Assembly: GCA_002305275.1 (NCBI GenBank)
Contig: DBQO01000010.1
Location: 1-57,231 of the forward strand
From: Bacteroidales bacterium UBA1392
Lineage (GTDB): Bacteria; Bacteroidota; Bacteroidia; Bacteroidales; UBA932
Length of the DNA: 57,231 bases
Reading direction: 5' to 3'
Below, piece after piece: positions 27,524 through 36,161 of this stretch; positions within the stretch are counted from its first letter, which is position 1; the number at the start of each line of letters is the position of its first letter. Under the pieces are notes generated by a model that was given only the letters and a program-made list of their open reading frames with translations, did not search any database and was not told where the DNA came from. A program made the translations under genes and the position numbers.

Positions 27524-27566
27524 TCTCAACGAGGGCCGCGGGAAAACACCGTGGCCTTCGTTGAGA
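27524..27566 (+). terminator. Terminator-like hairpin after Na/Pi transporter copy 2
   Basis: TCTCAACGAGGGCCGCG (27524-27540) pairs over 17 positions with CGTGGCCTTCGTTGAGA (27550-27566), with two G-T pairs and a 9-base loop. It sits between the convergent transporter and the Sus-like locus and may end transcripts from either side. No strong T-run. Confidence 0.6.
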
Positions 27567-27606
27567 TAAATGATTTCTAAGATAGTATTACTGAAGTTAG
27601 AGTGAT

Positions 27607-29007
27607 CTAATATAGCTTAACTACATCATAGTATTGTTTCCACCAGCCATCATCACCTTCTACAAACTTTAGGATACCCTTGGATGCGGTTTCCATCCAT
27701 ACATACCAGTAGATGGAGGTACCACCTTCATCAGTCATGCCCATAGGGTTGCCACTGGCTACATTATCGGCATATAGATATCTGGGAGTAGTGTCAATCC
27801 AGAAAACAACTTTTTCTCCCTCATATTCGATAGCTGAAGGAATACGGATATACTGGTTGTTGTCAAAAGGACAAAGGGTAGGTTCCGGTGCCACAAGTGT
27901 CAGTACTCCATCAGCAGTTAGGGTAAAATCAAGATCAATATCCGAACCCATCACATGTTTGATACGATACTTGGTATTGTCGTAGTTGTTAATCCACAGA
28001 TTTGAGTGAAGTACTTTTTCCGAATTTACGTAGGCGTTCAGCCTAGACTGGTAGAATTCCACTTGTGCATATTTGGTGTAATCGATATCCTTGTTGGTAA
28101 TGGGGTTAAAATTGACTACATCATAATACTGTTTCCACCAGCCATCATCACCATCTACAAACTTTAGGATACCCTTGGAAGCGGTTTCCATCCATACATA
28201 CCAGTAAATGGATGTCCCTCCATCTTCGGTCATGCCCATGGGATAGTCACCTGAGGCGAGATTGTCAACGTAGAGATAGCCTGGGTCAGGATCAATCCAA
28301 AATGTCACAGGCTCACCTTCATACTCAATTGTGCTGGGAATCCTGATGTAACTGCCGCCGTCATGAGGACAAAGGGTGGGTTCAGGAGCTACAAGAGTCA
28401 ATTCGCCCTCTTTTGTAAGAGTGAAGTCCAGATTAATATCTGAATTCATCGCATTTCGGATGCGATATTTGCTCTTGTTATACTTAGAGACCATAAGAGT
28501 TGAATTAAGTTCGTCATAGAGTGTAACGAAATCGTTGAGGCGTGACTGATAGAATTCCACGGTAGCGTAGTCTTCATATTCCGAATCGTCGCCTCCGGGC
28601 ATTACTGCTTGGCCGACAAATTGGTACCATCCACTCGGAGAGACCATACTTTTGTCAAACGAAACAACAAAAGTGTAAATTTCACCGGCCTCCACTATAG
28701 AGATATCGTATGTGACCGCTACATCTGCCTCATATTCTCCCGGTGCAAATGAAATGGTAGCGGGAGTGCTGAGAGAAAAAATAGGGTCACCAGTGAAGGA
28801 AAGGTTAACAGTGAGCGGAACGTCAATAACACCGCGCACTAACTTGAAACCAATCACCGGTTCTTCGTGGAGCAAATAGTTACCTGTGTTAGCGCTGAAA
28901 GTCAGGCACTCATTGTCAGGATACCAAATATAGCTCTCAGACTGACATGCAGTCAATCCGAACAATAGTACCGCAAGCAATGCTATGGTTTTGATAAAAT
29001 GTTTCAT
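27607..29007 (-). CDS. Sus-locus outer-surface lipoprotein with a duplicated domain
   Basis: 466 residues. A lipoprotein signal ends in LFGLTAC (Cys near 21). An N-terminal beta-rich region resembling DUF4843/DUF1735-type domains runs to about 130. Two copies of a roughly 155-residue domain follow, each running from VEFYQSRLN to GDDGWWKQYYDVV and containing LTLVAPEPTLCP and GGTSIYWYVWMETASKGILKF. The copies are also very similar in DNA, with a period of about 495 bases. It occupies the place of SusE/F-like glycan-binding lipoproteins and lies downstream of susD. The ligand is unknown. Confidence 0.75.
   Translation of the reverse strand: MKHFIKTIALLAVLLFGLTACQSESYIWYPDNECLTFSANTGNYLLHEEPVIGFKLVRGVIDVPLTVNLSFTGDPIFSLSTPATISFAPGEYEADVAVTYDISIVEAGEIYTFVVSFDKSMVSPSGWYQFVGQAVMPGGDDSEYEDYATVEFYQSRLNDFVTLYDELNSTLMVSKYNKSKYRIRNAMNSDINLDFTLTKEGELTLVAPEPTLCPHDGGSYIRIPSTIEYEGEPVTFWIDPDPGYLYVDNLASGDYPMGMTEDGGTSIYWYVWMETASKGILKFVDGDDGWWKQYYDVVNFNPITNKDIDYTKYAQVEFYQSRLNAYVNSEKVLHSNLWINNYDNTKYRIKHVMGSDIDLDFTLTADGVLTLVAPEPTLCPFDNNQYIRIPSAIEYEGEKVVFWIDTTPRYLYADNVASGNPMGMTDEGGTSIYWYVWMETASKGILKFVEGDDGWWKQYYDVVKLY
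27616..28578. repeat. Tandem intragenic duplication in the Sus lipoprotein gene
   Basis: Two direct copies of about 465 bases (27616-28080 and 28111-28578) with period 495-498 bases (165-166 codons). Long stretches are nearly identical, for example around 27640 and 28140, so the duplication is recent or kept similar by gene conversion. Confidence 0.8.
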
Positions 29008-29042
29008 ATATCTAACTATTTTTTATTCTGGAAAAGGTCAAA

Positions 29043-30551
29043 TCAATATCCGGGGTTTTGCTGTCCGCGAATCTGGGGATTGGAATCAATCTCAGATTGA
29101 GGAATCGGCCAGAGGAAGAAGGGATCGTCTGCACTCTTACTGAGAAACTCGGTAAGGGTGCTGCCAGCATTGTTGATGATTTGGTCATCCTGTGCTGCAG
29201 AACGTGCGAAACCCTTATTCCAACGTTTGAGGTCCTTGAGTCTGAACCCTTCGCCGAATAGTTCTTTTGCACGCTCTTTCTTGATTTGTTTCATTAGCTC
29301 TTCACCAGAGTAGTTGCGTTCGGAGTATGATTCGAGGCGTTTTGCACGGAGTGCATTCAGGTATTTGTTGGCATTTACAGCATCACCGGAAGCAGCATAA
29401 GCCTCTGCTGCAATGAGGTACTGTTCCGCAATCCTAAAAGGTTTCACCTTATTGAGATAAGTTGAGATAGTCTCGCCAGGCATAAGTTCGGGGTTACCCG
29501 GAAATTTTATAAAAATATATAGGTTGCTGTTCAACGTACCGAATACAACCGGGGTCTTCTTAAACCAAGTCTGAAAGCGAATATCATCGGAAGTAAACTC
29601 ATCGATAATCCACTTTTCGGGCATATAGTTCGGCGAGTAAGTGCCGTTGGACTGGAGGCCGACATAATCATAGCAGTTAGAATACGGTAAGGACTGGTAG
29701 TCAGCCCACATCTGCACAATACACTCTCTCCCGCTATCATTTGTCCAAAGCTTAGTAAAGTCTGACTTATTATCAATCAGTGAGTAATTGCCTGGGGTGA
29801 TCAGAGAAGTGGATGCCATGATGGCAGTGCTGTAGTCGCCTTTTGTAAGGGCTATACGTGCCTTGAGAGCTGTAACCGCATCTCTTGTGAAATAAATTGA
29901 ACCCTCAACTCCGTTTACATTGCCTAGAAGAATTTCAGCCTTGCTGAGGTTGCGACTGATATAGTCGTAGGTCTCTGCGAGAGTTGACCTACCCGGGTAT
30001 GATGCCTGGTCGCTCGGAGTGGTAAAAGGCTCATCACTAAGCATCACACCAAAGTCAGAAGAGGCATTGGAAGAATAATTGTTGCAAAAGAGTTCTGCAA
30101 GCACAAACATTGTATATGCCTTAACGAATGCACACTCACCGAGAATGATATCGAGCTGCGCCTTATCGGAGTTACTTAATTTGGTCTGGTCCATAGCAGG
30201 AATTCCTTGTTCTAGGAAGTTAGCGAGCATTACACAATAGTAGCTATGTGACCAGAGTGATTCCACGCTACCGAAAGTGGAGCGCATCTCCCATTTGTAA
30301 TATTCACCGTTTCTATTACCGAAAATAATCGAGGCATGAAACGAGTCGCTCATCAACTCAGGCAAATAAATAGGTGGTCCTGATACGATGTAATCCCTGA
30401 CCGTGATATATAGATCGCGTCTGAACTTCTGAGCATCCTCTACTGAAGAGAGAGAGGAGTCTGTCGTTATGGAGTTGGATGGGAGAATGTCCAAATCACA
30501 AGAGCAGACCAGAAGCACCGCTGCACATATAATGAAGATATATTTTTTCAT
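29043..30551 (-). CDS. susD: SusD/RagB-family nutrient-binding lipoprotein
   Basis: 502 residues from the ATG at 30551 (a TTG two codons upstream is in frame but less likely). The lipoprotein signal ends CAAVLLVCSC. The protein has SusD features: an N-terminal helix pair (DAQKFRRDLYITVRDYI), TPR-like helices (ECAFVKAYTMFVLAELFC), a late RAKELFGEGFRLKDLKRWNKG and the ending LWPIPQSEIDSNPQIRGQQNPGY. SusD proteins cap the SusC barrel and bind the imported substrate. It lies 18 bases after susC. Confidence 0.93.
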   Translation of the reverse strand: MKKYIFIICAAVLLVCSCDLDILPSNSITTDSSLSSVEDAQKFRRDLYITVRDYIVSGPPIYLPELMSDSFHASIIFGNRNGEYYKWEMRSTFGSVESLWSHSYYCVMLANFLEQGIPAMDQTKLSNSDKAQLDIILGECAFVKAYTMFVLAELFCNNYSSNASSDFGVMLSDEPFTTPSDQASYPGRSTLAETYDYISRNLSKAEILLGNVNGVEGSIYFTRDAVTALKARIALTKGDYSTAIMASTSLITPGNYSLIDNKSDFTKLWTNDSGRECIVQMWADYQSLPYSNCYDYVGLQSNGTYSPNYMPEKWIIDEFTSDDIRFQTWFKKTPVVFGTLNSNLYIFIKFPGNPELMPGETISTYLNKVKPFRIAEQYLIAAEAYAASGDAVNANKYLNALRAKRLESYSERNYSGEELMKQIKKERAKELFGEGFRLKDLKRWNKGFARSAAQDDQIINNAGSTLTEFLSKSADDPFFLWPIPQSEIDSNPQIRGQQNPGY

Positions 30552-30569
30552 AATCAACTTGAATTAGTG

Positions 30570-33500
30570 TTAAAAATTTAATTCGAGACCAACGATGTAC
30601 TGCCTTGTGTTAGGATAGTTACCCATCGCGGTGATTTGGTCAATTTCAGGGTCCCACCCTGTGTATTTAGTGAAGGTAAGGAGGTTACGTCCGGAAACGT
30701 AAATCTTGGCTCCACTGAAAATGTTTGTTTTTGCAATCATTTTCTTCGGTAAAGTATAGGCAATCTGAAGATTCTTGAGTCGTACAAAACTTGCATTTTC
30801 TATGAAACGACTATCGTGCTTTACCGGCTCTGACGCCTTGGGAATATCAGTAATCTGACCCGGAGTTATCCAGATGTTCATCATCCTTTTTGTCATGTTT
30901 GACTCGTCTGCGAATGTCGGATTTTCCACAAAGTAGCGGTCATAGTTCTCAATATATTTTCCGAAAACTCCTGCAAAGGTAGCGTTTAAGGAGAAGCCTT
31001 TCCAACTTAGATCGAGAGAGGCACCACCTGACCAGGGAGCAAAACGATTGCGACCGAGAAATGCAGCATGACTTTCTGAATAAGTGCTGGTAATATTGCC
31101 ATCAGCGTCATACCAGAGTGATTTGCCGTTAGCAGGATCTACACCTGCAAACCTCACTACAAAGTATTCACCATAAGCGTGTCCCGTCTGGAATTTCAGG
31201 CCACTGTCTCCATCTACAAACTCATCACGTCCGTCATAGAGTTCAGTAATGGTATTCTTATTATAATTCATATTGAAGCTCGCACCCAAATAGAGATCTC
31301 TATCCTGTATGATATCAAACCTAAGTTCAATATCAACACCACGGTTTCTCATAGTTCCCACATTACCCCATCCACCGGAAAAACCGGATATGAATGAATA
31401 AGGAATGTACATCAACATGTCCTTAGTGTTTTTGTTGTAGAACTCCAAGTTGAAGGTCAAAAAGTCGAATACCGTACCATTGACACCTAAGTTAAAGGCT
31501 TCCAAGGTCTCCCAGGTAAGATTGGGATTGCCCAGTGAAGAGATGTACCATGAAGACTCTCCATCATACGTTTTGCCAGTCTTGGTAAGACCGTAAGAGA
31601 GGTAGTTGCTGATGCCGGAGTTACCCATAGTTCCGTATGATGCTTTTAGCTGGAGATTGTTTATCCAGGAAATCCCTTTTATAAAATCTTCATTGGACAT
31701 TTTCCACATCGCACCCACGGACCAGAAGTTGGCATATCTCCTGTCTGCGCCAAAGAGAGATGAGCCGTCAACACGATAGGTAAGATCGAGGAAATATTTG
31801 TCCGCATAGTCATATGAAAGACGTGAGAAGAAGGAATTATACGCAATCTTGGACTCGGAATAAGAGGGAATAAATGCCTCCGTACCATGATCTATGTTAG
31901 TGAGGCGTGGATCAGTCTGCCCCTGAGTATAGGTAGAAAGGTAATCGTCTTTAGAAACTATAGACTCATGACCCACAAGGATGTCGAAATGATTTTTCTC
32001 AGCAATTGCAAACTTGTACTCTGCGGTATTGGTTGAAGTCAGACGATAGAATCTCTCAAATGCTTCCTCAGTAACTGGGGTGACGGAAATTCTTTCTGTA
32101 GGAATAGTTTTACCGGTGTAGCGATAGTCATAACCCTCAACAGCCTGTACCGCTCTTAATACGAGACCCTTGATAGGTGTTATCTCTTGATACATATTGG
32201 CATTGACCCTTACTGTTTGTTTACGCGTTGGACTGTGCTCCATCATGGTGAAGTAGTTCTTCATACCAAGATCAGTAATGAAGTCCAGCTCTTCACCGTA
32301 TCCAGTGAAATTACCATTTGCGTCTGTAAGAATTTCATAAGGTGTTGCATAAGGAAGACCCCATGCAATAATGTTCATAGGGTTGTAATAACCTGTACTG
32401 ACTGTCGAGTATCCTGCATTGCGCTGAGTCTGAAAAGCAAGATTAAGATTAATCCCAAATTTGAACCAATCGGATATTCTGGTATTGGTATTGGAGCGTA
32501 TGGAATATCTTGACATATCGGAGTAGGGCTCAACACCCTCGCGAGCGAATGCACCCAGAGATATGTAGAAATCAGTTCTTTCACTTCTGCCGGAAGCGCT
32601 AATGTCTGCCTTCCAGGTAGGAGCTTTTTCGTTTAGAATCCATTTTCTCCAGTCTGTACCGATATTATTCTTAAGACGAAAATTCTTAAGCTTCTGGAAC
32701 TGTTCGTTTTCAAGAAGGCTCGGGTCAGCTATTTCACGAAATTGGAACCATTCCTCAGAACTCATGAGATCCATTGGAAATTGCGCCAGTGAAGATATAC
32801 CGTAAGATGTGCTGGCTGTGATCGTGGGTTTCTCACCTGAACCTTTCTTGGTGGTAATATAGATTACACCGTTTGCAGCACGTGATCCATAGATTGCTGT
32901 GGAGGATGCATCTTTCATTACCATTACATTCTCTATATCGTTTGGATTTAGGGCTGTGAAAATGGCCACGTCAACAGGTGAACCGTCGAGGATAAAGAGC
33001 GGAGTGTTGGATGCGTTGATGGAATTGACTCCGCGCAAACGCATGGAAACGGTCGCACTGGGTTCACCGGAACTGGTGAAGACCTGCAGTCCTGCTACCT
33101 TTCCCTGGAGAGCATCACCGGAGCTGGCTGCGGGGATACTTGTAAATGCATCAGACTTTACAAGAGTCGAAGCACCGACTACGGAACTTATCTTTTTGGC
33201 ACTACCGTAGCCGACAACTACGAGCTCTTCAATAGTTTGCACGTCACTATGCATCGTTACATTCATAACACCCGAGGATCCGACTGTAAGATTCTGTGGC
33301 TCCATACCTATATAAGTAAAGGTGAGCACATTGCCCTGGTTGGCCTTGATGGAGTAGTTGCCCTCGAAATCAGTTATAGTAAACTCCTTGGTGGTCACAT
33401 TTTGGATGCTGACTCCCACCAGAGGCTCTCCTTTGTCGTCAACAACAGTACCAGACACTACACGTGGGACTGACGCAGGCTTCTGCTGCTGGGTTTCATT

Positions 33501-33824
33501 GAATTCCTTTGGAAAAATAGTAATCTGTTTGTCAATAATGCGATAAGCGATAGATGTGCCTGAAAATAGGCTATCCAGCACTTGATTAATAGATGCATTT
33601 GAAACAGAGATGTTGACAACCTGGTTTACATCAACAAGGGTGTTGTTGTAAATGAAGTTGTAAGAGCTCTGTTTCTGGATTTCCTGAAGGACTGTTATCA
33701 TCTTTTCTCCCTTGAAATCAAGTGAAATCTGCTGCGCAGAGACTTCTGTGGAGAAGAAGAGTGACACAACCATGAACTGGAAAAAGATTCCCATCTTCAA
33801 GAGATTGTTAGTTCTTTTCTTCAT
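30570..33824 (-). CDS. susC: SusC/RagA-family TonB-dependent transporter with STN domain
   Basis: 1084 residues from the ATG at 33824; an upstream in-frame start at 33863 is less likely because it precedes the signal peptide. After the signal (ending STEVSAQ) comes a STN domain (ISLDFKGEKMITVLQEIQ...), then a carboxypeptidase-D-like regulatory domain (VSGTVVDDKGEPLVGVSIQNV). The TonB box/plug region starts at VVVGYGSAKK and is followed by a 22-strand barrel. The STN domain is the one that signals to FecR-type anti-sigma factors, which fits the adjacent fecR and sigma genes. The pair imports an unknown glycan or peptide, energised by TonB. Confidence 0.94.
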   Translation of the reverse strand: MKKRTNNLLKMGIFFQFMVVSLFFSTEVSAQQISLDFKGEKMITVLQEIQKQSSYNFIYNNTLVDVNQVVNISVSNASINQVLDSLFSGTSIAYRIIDKQITIFPKEFNETQQQKPASVPRVVSGTVVDDKGEPLVGVSIQNVTTKEFTITDFEGNYSIKANQGNVLTFTYIGMEPQNLTVGSSGVMNVTMHSDVQTIEELVVVGYGSAKKISSVVGASTLVKSDAFTSIPAASSGDALQGKVAGLQVFTSSGEPSATVSMRLRGVNSINASNTPLFILDGSPVDVAIFTALNPNDIENVMVMKDASSTAIYGSRAANGVIYITTKKGSGEKPTITASTSYGISSLAQFPMDLMSSEEWFQFREIADPSLLENEQFQKLKNFRLKNNIGTDWRKWILNEKAPTWKADISASGRSERTDFYISLGAFAREGVEPYSDMSRYSIRSNTNTRISDWFKFGINLNLAFQTQRNAGYSTVSTGYYNPMNIIAWGLPYATPYEILTDANGNFTGYGEELDFITDLGMKNYFTMMEHSPTRKQTVRVNANMYQEITPIKGLVLRAVQAVEGYDYRYTGKTIPTERISVTPVTEEAFERFYRLTSTNTAEYKFAIAEKNHFDILVGHESIVSKDDYLSTYTQGQTDPRLTNIDHGTEAFIPSYSESKIAYNSFFSRLSYDYADKYFLDLTYRVDGSSLFGADRRYANFWSVGAMWKMSNEDFIKGISWINNLQLKASYGTMGNSGISNYLSYGLTKTGKTYDGESSWYISSLGNPNLTWETLEAFNLGVNGTVFDFLTFNLEFYNKNTKDMLMYIPYSFISGFSGGWGNVGTMRNRGVDIELRFDIIQDRDLYLGASFNMNYNKNTITELYDGRDEFVDGDSGLKFQTGHAYGEYFVVRFAGVDPANGKSLWYDADGNITSTYSESHAAFLGRNRFAPWSGGASLDLSWKGFSLNATFAGVFGKYIENYDRYFVENPTFADESNMTKRMMNIWITPGQITDIPKASEPVKHDSRFIENASFVRLKNLQIAYTLPKKMIAKTNIFSGAKIYVSGRNLLTFTKYTGWDPEIDQITAMGNYPNTRQYIVGLELNF

Positions 33825-33913
33825 AGATTTATGAGATTGATAGTTTACAATATCACTACACAAAAAAAGGGATCTCTCCCTAATTTTTGTCGTAAATATG
33901 TTATAGAATGTAA

Positions 33914-34846
33914 CTATTTATACAGAGTAACATTCTTTTCCTTAATCCTGTAGCGGATATTTGAAGAAATCTTCAACAAATCAAGCACTTGGGTGACAGA
34001 CTCTGATTGGAAACGCGCCGTAAAACTGTACCCGAATAGTTCTTTGTCGGAAAGAGTGATATGTACTCCATACCAGCGCTCGAGTTTTTTAACCACCTCC
34101 TGCATCGGAGTATTGGCAAAAATCAAGTAACCTTCTTTCCAAGCTGCATCATCCTCAGTGCTCATAAGATGACTCTTTCGTGCAGGTACGGCATGGTCGC
34201 TGATGACCAGACGCTCATTTGGCAAGACATCTATCTTTTTATTGTTCTGATTATAGACCTCCACCTTACCATTAACAAGTGTCAGTTTGACCTCAGAGTC
34301 ATTGGAGTAAGAAGATAAATTGAATTCCGTCCCAAGAATCCTGGCGGTAACGCCCTTGGAAGTTTTAATATACATCGGCCAATCGCTTTCAGAGCGCACC
34401 TTGAAGTATCCCTCTCCATCAAGTTCTACATATCGTACCTCAGAAGAGAACTCCGCCGGACACTTGAGAGTGCTATTGCTGTTGAGCCAAACTTCGGAGC
34501 TGTCAGGGAGCAACACTTTACCCTTTACTCCCGAATGAACTATGTACTCTATGAACTGTTCACTCTGATATCGCTCAATAATCTGCGTAACCGACGGATC
34601 CGGGGCAACCTGAGGCATCTTCGGCTCCTTTAGCAGCAACCAAGCAGAGAATGCGGTCATAGGTATAAAGAGCACTGCAGCAACTTTTAAAAGCATATTT
34701 GTAACTCTACGGCTTCGTATGCGGAATATCAAACGATTAACTGCACTTCCATTGTCAGCACTATAGGGCATATTGCCGAATGTCTCATCAGCTTTTAGGC
34801 GGGCAAATTTCTTGTCCTGATGATATTTGCTTTCAAAATAAACCAT
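33914..34846 (-). CDS. fecR: FecR-family anti-sigma factor
   Basis: 310 residues. A cytoplasmic N-terminal part is followed by a membrane helix at about 52-72 (LLKVAAVLFIPMTAFSAWLLL). The FecR domain has YIVHSGVKGKVLLPDSSEVWLNSNSTLKCP, and ARILGTEFNLSSY comes later. The C-terminus (TPMQEVVKKLERWYGVHITLSDKEL) is the DUF4974-type domain. It holds the sigma factor inactive until SusC signals through its STN domain. It lies 20 bases after the sigma gene and 89 bases before the susC start. Confidence 0.93.
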   Translation of the reverse strand: MVYFESKYHQDKKFARLKADETFGNMPYSADNGSAVNRLIFRIRSRRVTNMLLKVAAVLFIPMTAFSAWLLLKEPKMPQVAPDPSVTQIIERYQSEQFIEYIVHSGVKGKVLLPDSSEVWLNSNSTLKCPAEFSSEVRYVELDGEGYFKVRSESDWPMYIKTSKGVTARILGTEFNLSSYSNDSEVKLTLVNGKVEVYNQNNKKIDVLPNERLVISDHAVPARKSHLMSTEDDAAWKEGYLIFANTPMQEVVKKLERWYGVHITLSDKELFGYSFTARFQSESVTQVLDLLKISSNIRYRIKEKNVTLYK

Positions 34847-34866
34847 TTACTCGATTTTTTCATTAG

Positions 34867-35448
34867 TTATACACCGATTTGGGACTCTTTACCTAAAAAA
34901 TCTGTGCGAAGTTTTTTGCGGAAGTAATGCAGCGCCTTGCGAATCTTGTACTCTACCGCCTTAACAGGTACCTGCTGCCTATCGGCTATCTGTGAGTAGG
35001 TCATGCCAAACTCGCGGTTTAGCTTAAAAGTAGAGCGCACATCCTCTGGGAGCTGGAGGTATGTCTTATTTATTAGTTCCTCCAACGAGAGTGCATCTAT
35101 CCTTTCGAGCACATAATCGTCGGAAAGTGCGATAAGATTGAGTTGTTCGAGGTCAGCTTCTACACAATTTCTGCGATATTTATCGTCGCGAAGGTAATTA
35201 AGCATCTTGTTACGGGCAATTTTGTAGGTATAACTACGAAGATTTTGCTGCTCGTCGATAAGAAAGCGTTTGTCCCATAGAGTTATGAATGTATCCTGAA
35301 CAATATCCTCAGCAGCAGAACTGTCTGTAATATACGAATTAATAAAATGGACCAGGTTATTGTATTCCATACGGAAGAAAACCTCAAGAGCTCGTTCATC
35401 TCCCGACTTAATGGCAAGAGCCAACTTTGTACCTTTGTCACATTCCAT
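34867..35448 (-). CDS. ECF-type RNA polymerase sigma factor
   Basis: 193 residues. Region 2 (about 22-90) has FINSYITDSSAAEDIVQDTFITLWDKR and IARNKMLNYLRD. Region 4 (about 125-190) has FKLNREFGMTYSQIADRQQVPVKAVEYKIRKALHYFRKKL. It belongs to the ECF class found with FecR/SusC in Bacteroidota. It is predicted to switch on the downstream Sus-like genes when the SusC STN domain releases FecR. Confidence 0.93.
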   Translation of the reverse strand: MECDKGTKLALAIKSGDERALEVFFRMEYNNLVHFINSYITDSSAAEDIVQDTFITLWDKRFLIDEQQNLRSYTYKIARNKMLNYLRDDKYRRNCVEADLEQLNLIALSDDYVLERIDALSLEELINKTYLQLPEDVRSTFKLNREFGMTYSQIADRQQVPVKAVEYKIRKALHYFRKKLRTDFLGKESQIGV

Positions 35449-35589
35449 ACTCCAAATTTATGAAAATAATCAATCCTTTACAAAATAAGTCAACGCCTAC
35501 ATGAGCTTTTCGAGTAGCTTGTGTCGTTGCACAACCTTTATGATTTCTGTAAAATCACAAGAAAATTCCATTTATTGCAGGAAATACAC

Positions 35590-35597
35590 TACATTTG
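35590..35597 (+). promoter_or_regulatory. Candidate -7 element of the tRNA-Ser gene
   Basis: TACATTTG matches TAnnTTTG and ends 9 bases before the mature tRNA 5' end. The -33 box is weak. Confidence 0.45.
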
Positions 35598-35606
35598 CAC
35601 TTCCAC

Positions 35607-35694
35607 GGAGAGATGCTCGAGTGGCTGAAGAGGCACGCCTGGAAAGCGTGTGTACGCCAAAAGCGTATCGAGGGTTCGAATCCCTCTCTCTCCG
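35607..35694 (+). tRNA. tRNA-Ser (anticodon GGA)
   Basis: 88 bases. The acceptor stem GGAGAGA/TCTCTCC (35607-35613 and 35687-35693) is followed by discriminator G. The anticodon stem CACGC/GCGTG has loop CTGGAAA, so the anticodon is GGA, reading UCC and UCU. The T arm is GAGGG-TTCGAAT-CCCTC. The long variable arm is that of a class II (serine) tRNA. CCA is not encoded. A perfect terminator hairpin follows 11 bases later, and an AT-rich gene block begins beyond it. Confidence 0.95.
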
Positions 35695-35704
35695 CTAGGT
35701 GCGG

Positions 35705-35742
35705 AAAAAACGGCGTCAAGTTTACTTGAACGCCGTTTTTTA
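35705..35742 (+). terminator. Terminator of the tRNA-Ser gene
   Basis: AAAAACGGCGT with CAAG (35706-35720) pairs with CTTG and ACGCCGTTTTT (35725-35740) around a TTTA loop, with one bulged base. It is followed by a T-rich stretch. A strong intrinsic terminator. Confidence 0.8.
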
Positions 35743-35759
35743 TTTAGCACCTAGCATCG

Positions 35760-36154
35760 CCCCGCCGCAGGCGGGGAGGGATGTGCGAGCGCAGCGAGCA
35801 AATCCCGGAGAGAGAGGCGTTATTGCGCAGCTTCAGGCCTTTCGACTTGCAAGGGCCTCCACGGCAAGTGGAAAGGGATGTGGGAACGAAGTGACCAAAT
35901 CCCGGAGAGAGGAATTCTCGAACGGAATTGTCGAAGCGAAACGACGAAATCCCGGAGAGAGAGGGATTCTCGAACGGAATTGTCGGAGCGAAGCGAGCAA
36001 ATCCCGGAGAGAGAGGGATTCTCGAACGGAATTGTCGAAGCGAAGCGACGAAATCCCGAGAGAGACATTATTGCGCAGCTTCAGGCCTTTCGACTTGCAA
36101 GGGCCCCAACGGAGAGCGGAAAGGGATGTCGGAGCGAAGCGACGAAATCCCCCC
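35760..36154. repeat. Cluster of imperfect repeats downstream of tRNA-Ser
   Basis: A stretch of about 400 bases without a credible gene. It opens with a GC-rich hairpin (CCCCGCC-GCA-GGCGGGG, 35760-35776). Two related ~85-95 base units (35818-35912 and 36067-36152) share TTATTGCGCAGCTTCAGGCC and CTTTCGACTTGCAAGGGCC. Three tandem ~52-base units lie between them (35913-35964, 35965-36016, 36017-36066), each with ATTCTCGAACGGAATTGTC and AAATCCCGGAGAG. AATCCC and GGGATT across adjacent units can pair into hairpins. The motif CGGAGAGAGAG is the reverse complement of the tRNA-Ser acceptor end. Reading frames across it shift freely and look spurious. Confidence 0.75.
36125..36154 (+). repeat. Left imperfect direct repeat bounding the AT-rich block
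   Basis: Matches the segment at 39274-39303 at 23 of 30 ungapped positions (shared GATGTCG at the start, GCGAC in the middle, AAATCCC towards the end). Together they bracket the AbiE-like block. Could be remnants of attachment-site duplication or unrelated repeat-family copies. Confidence 0.45.
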
Positions 36155-36161
36155 TAAAACA

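Noticed and set aside
35913..36066. Tandem 52-base units that at first look like a CRISPR array
   Set aside because: The units abut without unique spacers, differ internally and have no cas genes nearby.
35694..36154. Integration directly into the 3' end of tRNA-Ser
   Set aside because: A terminator follows the tRNA and no exact copy of its 3' end was found; only weak similarity (AATCCCT) at 39295.
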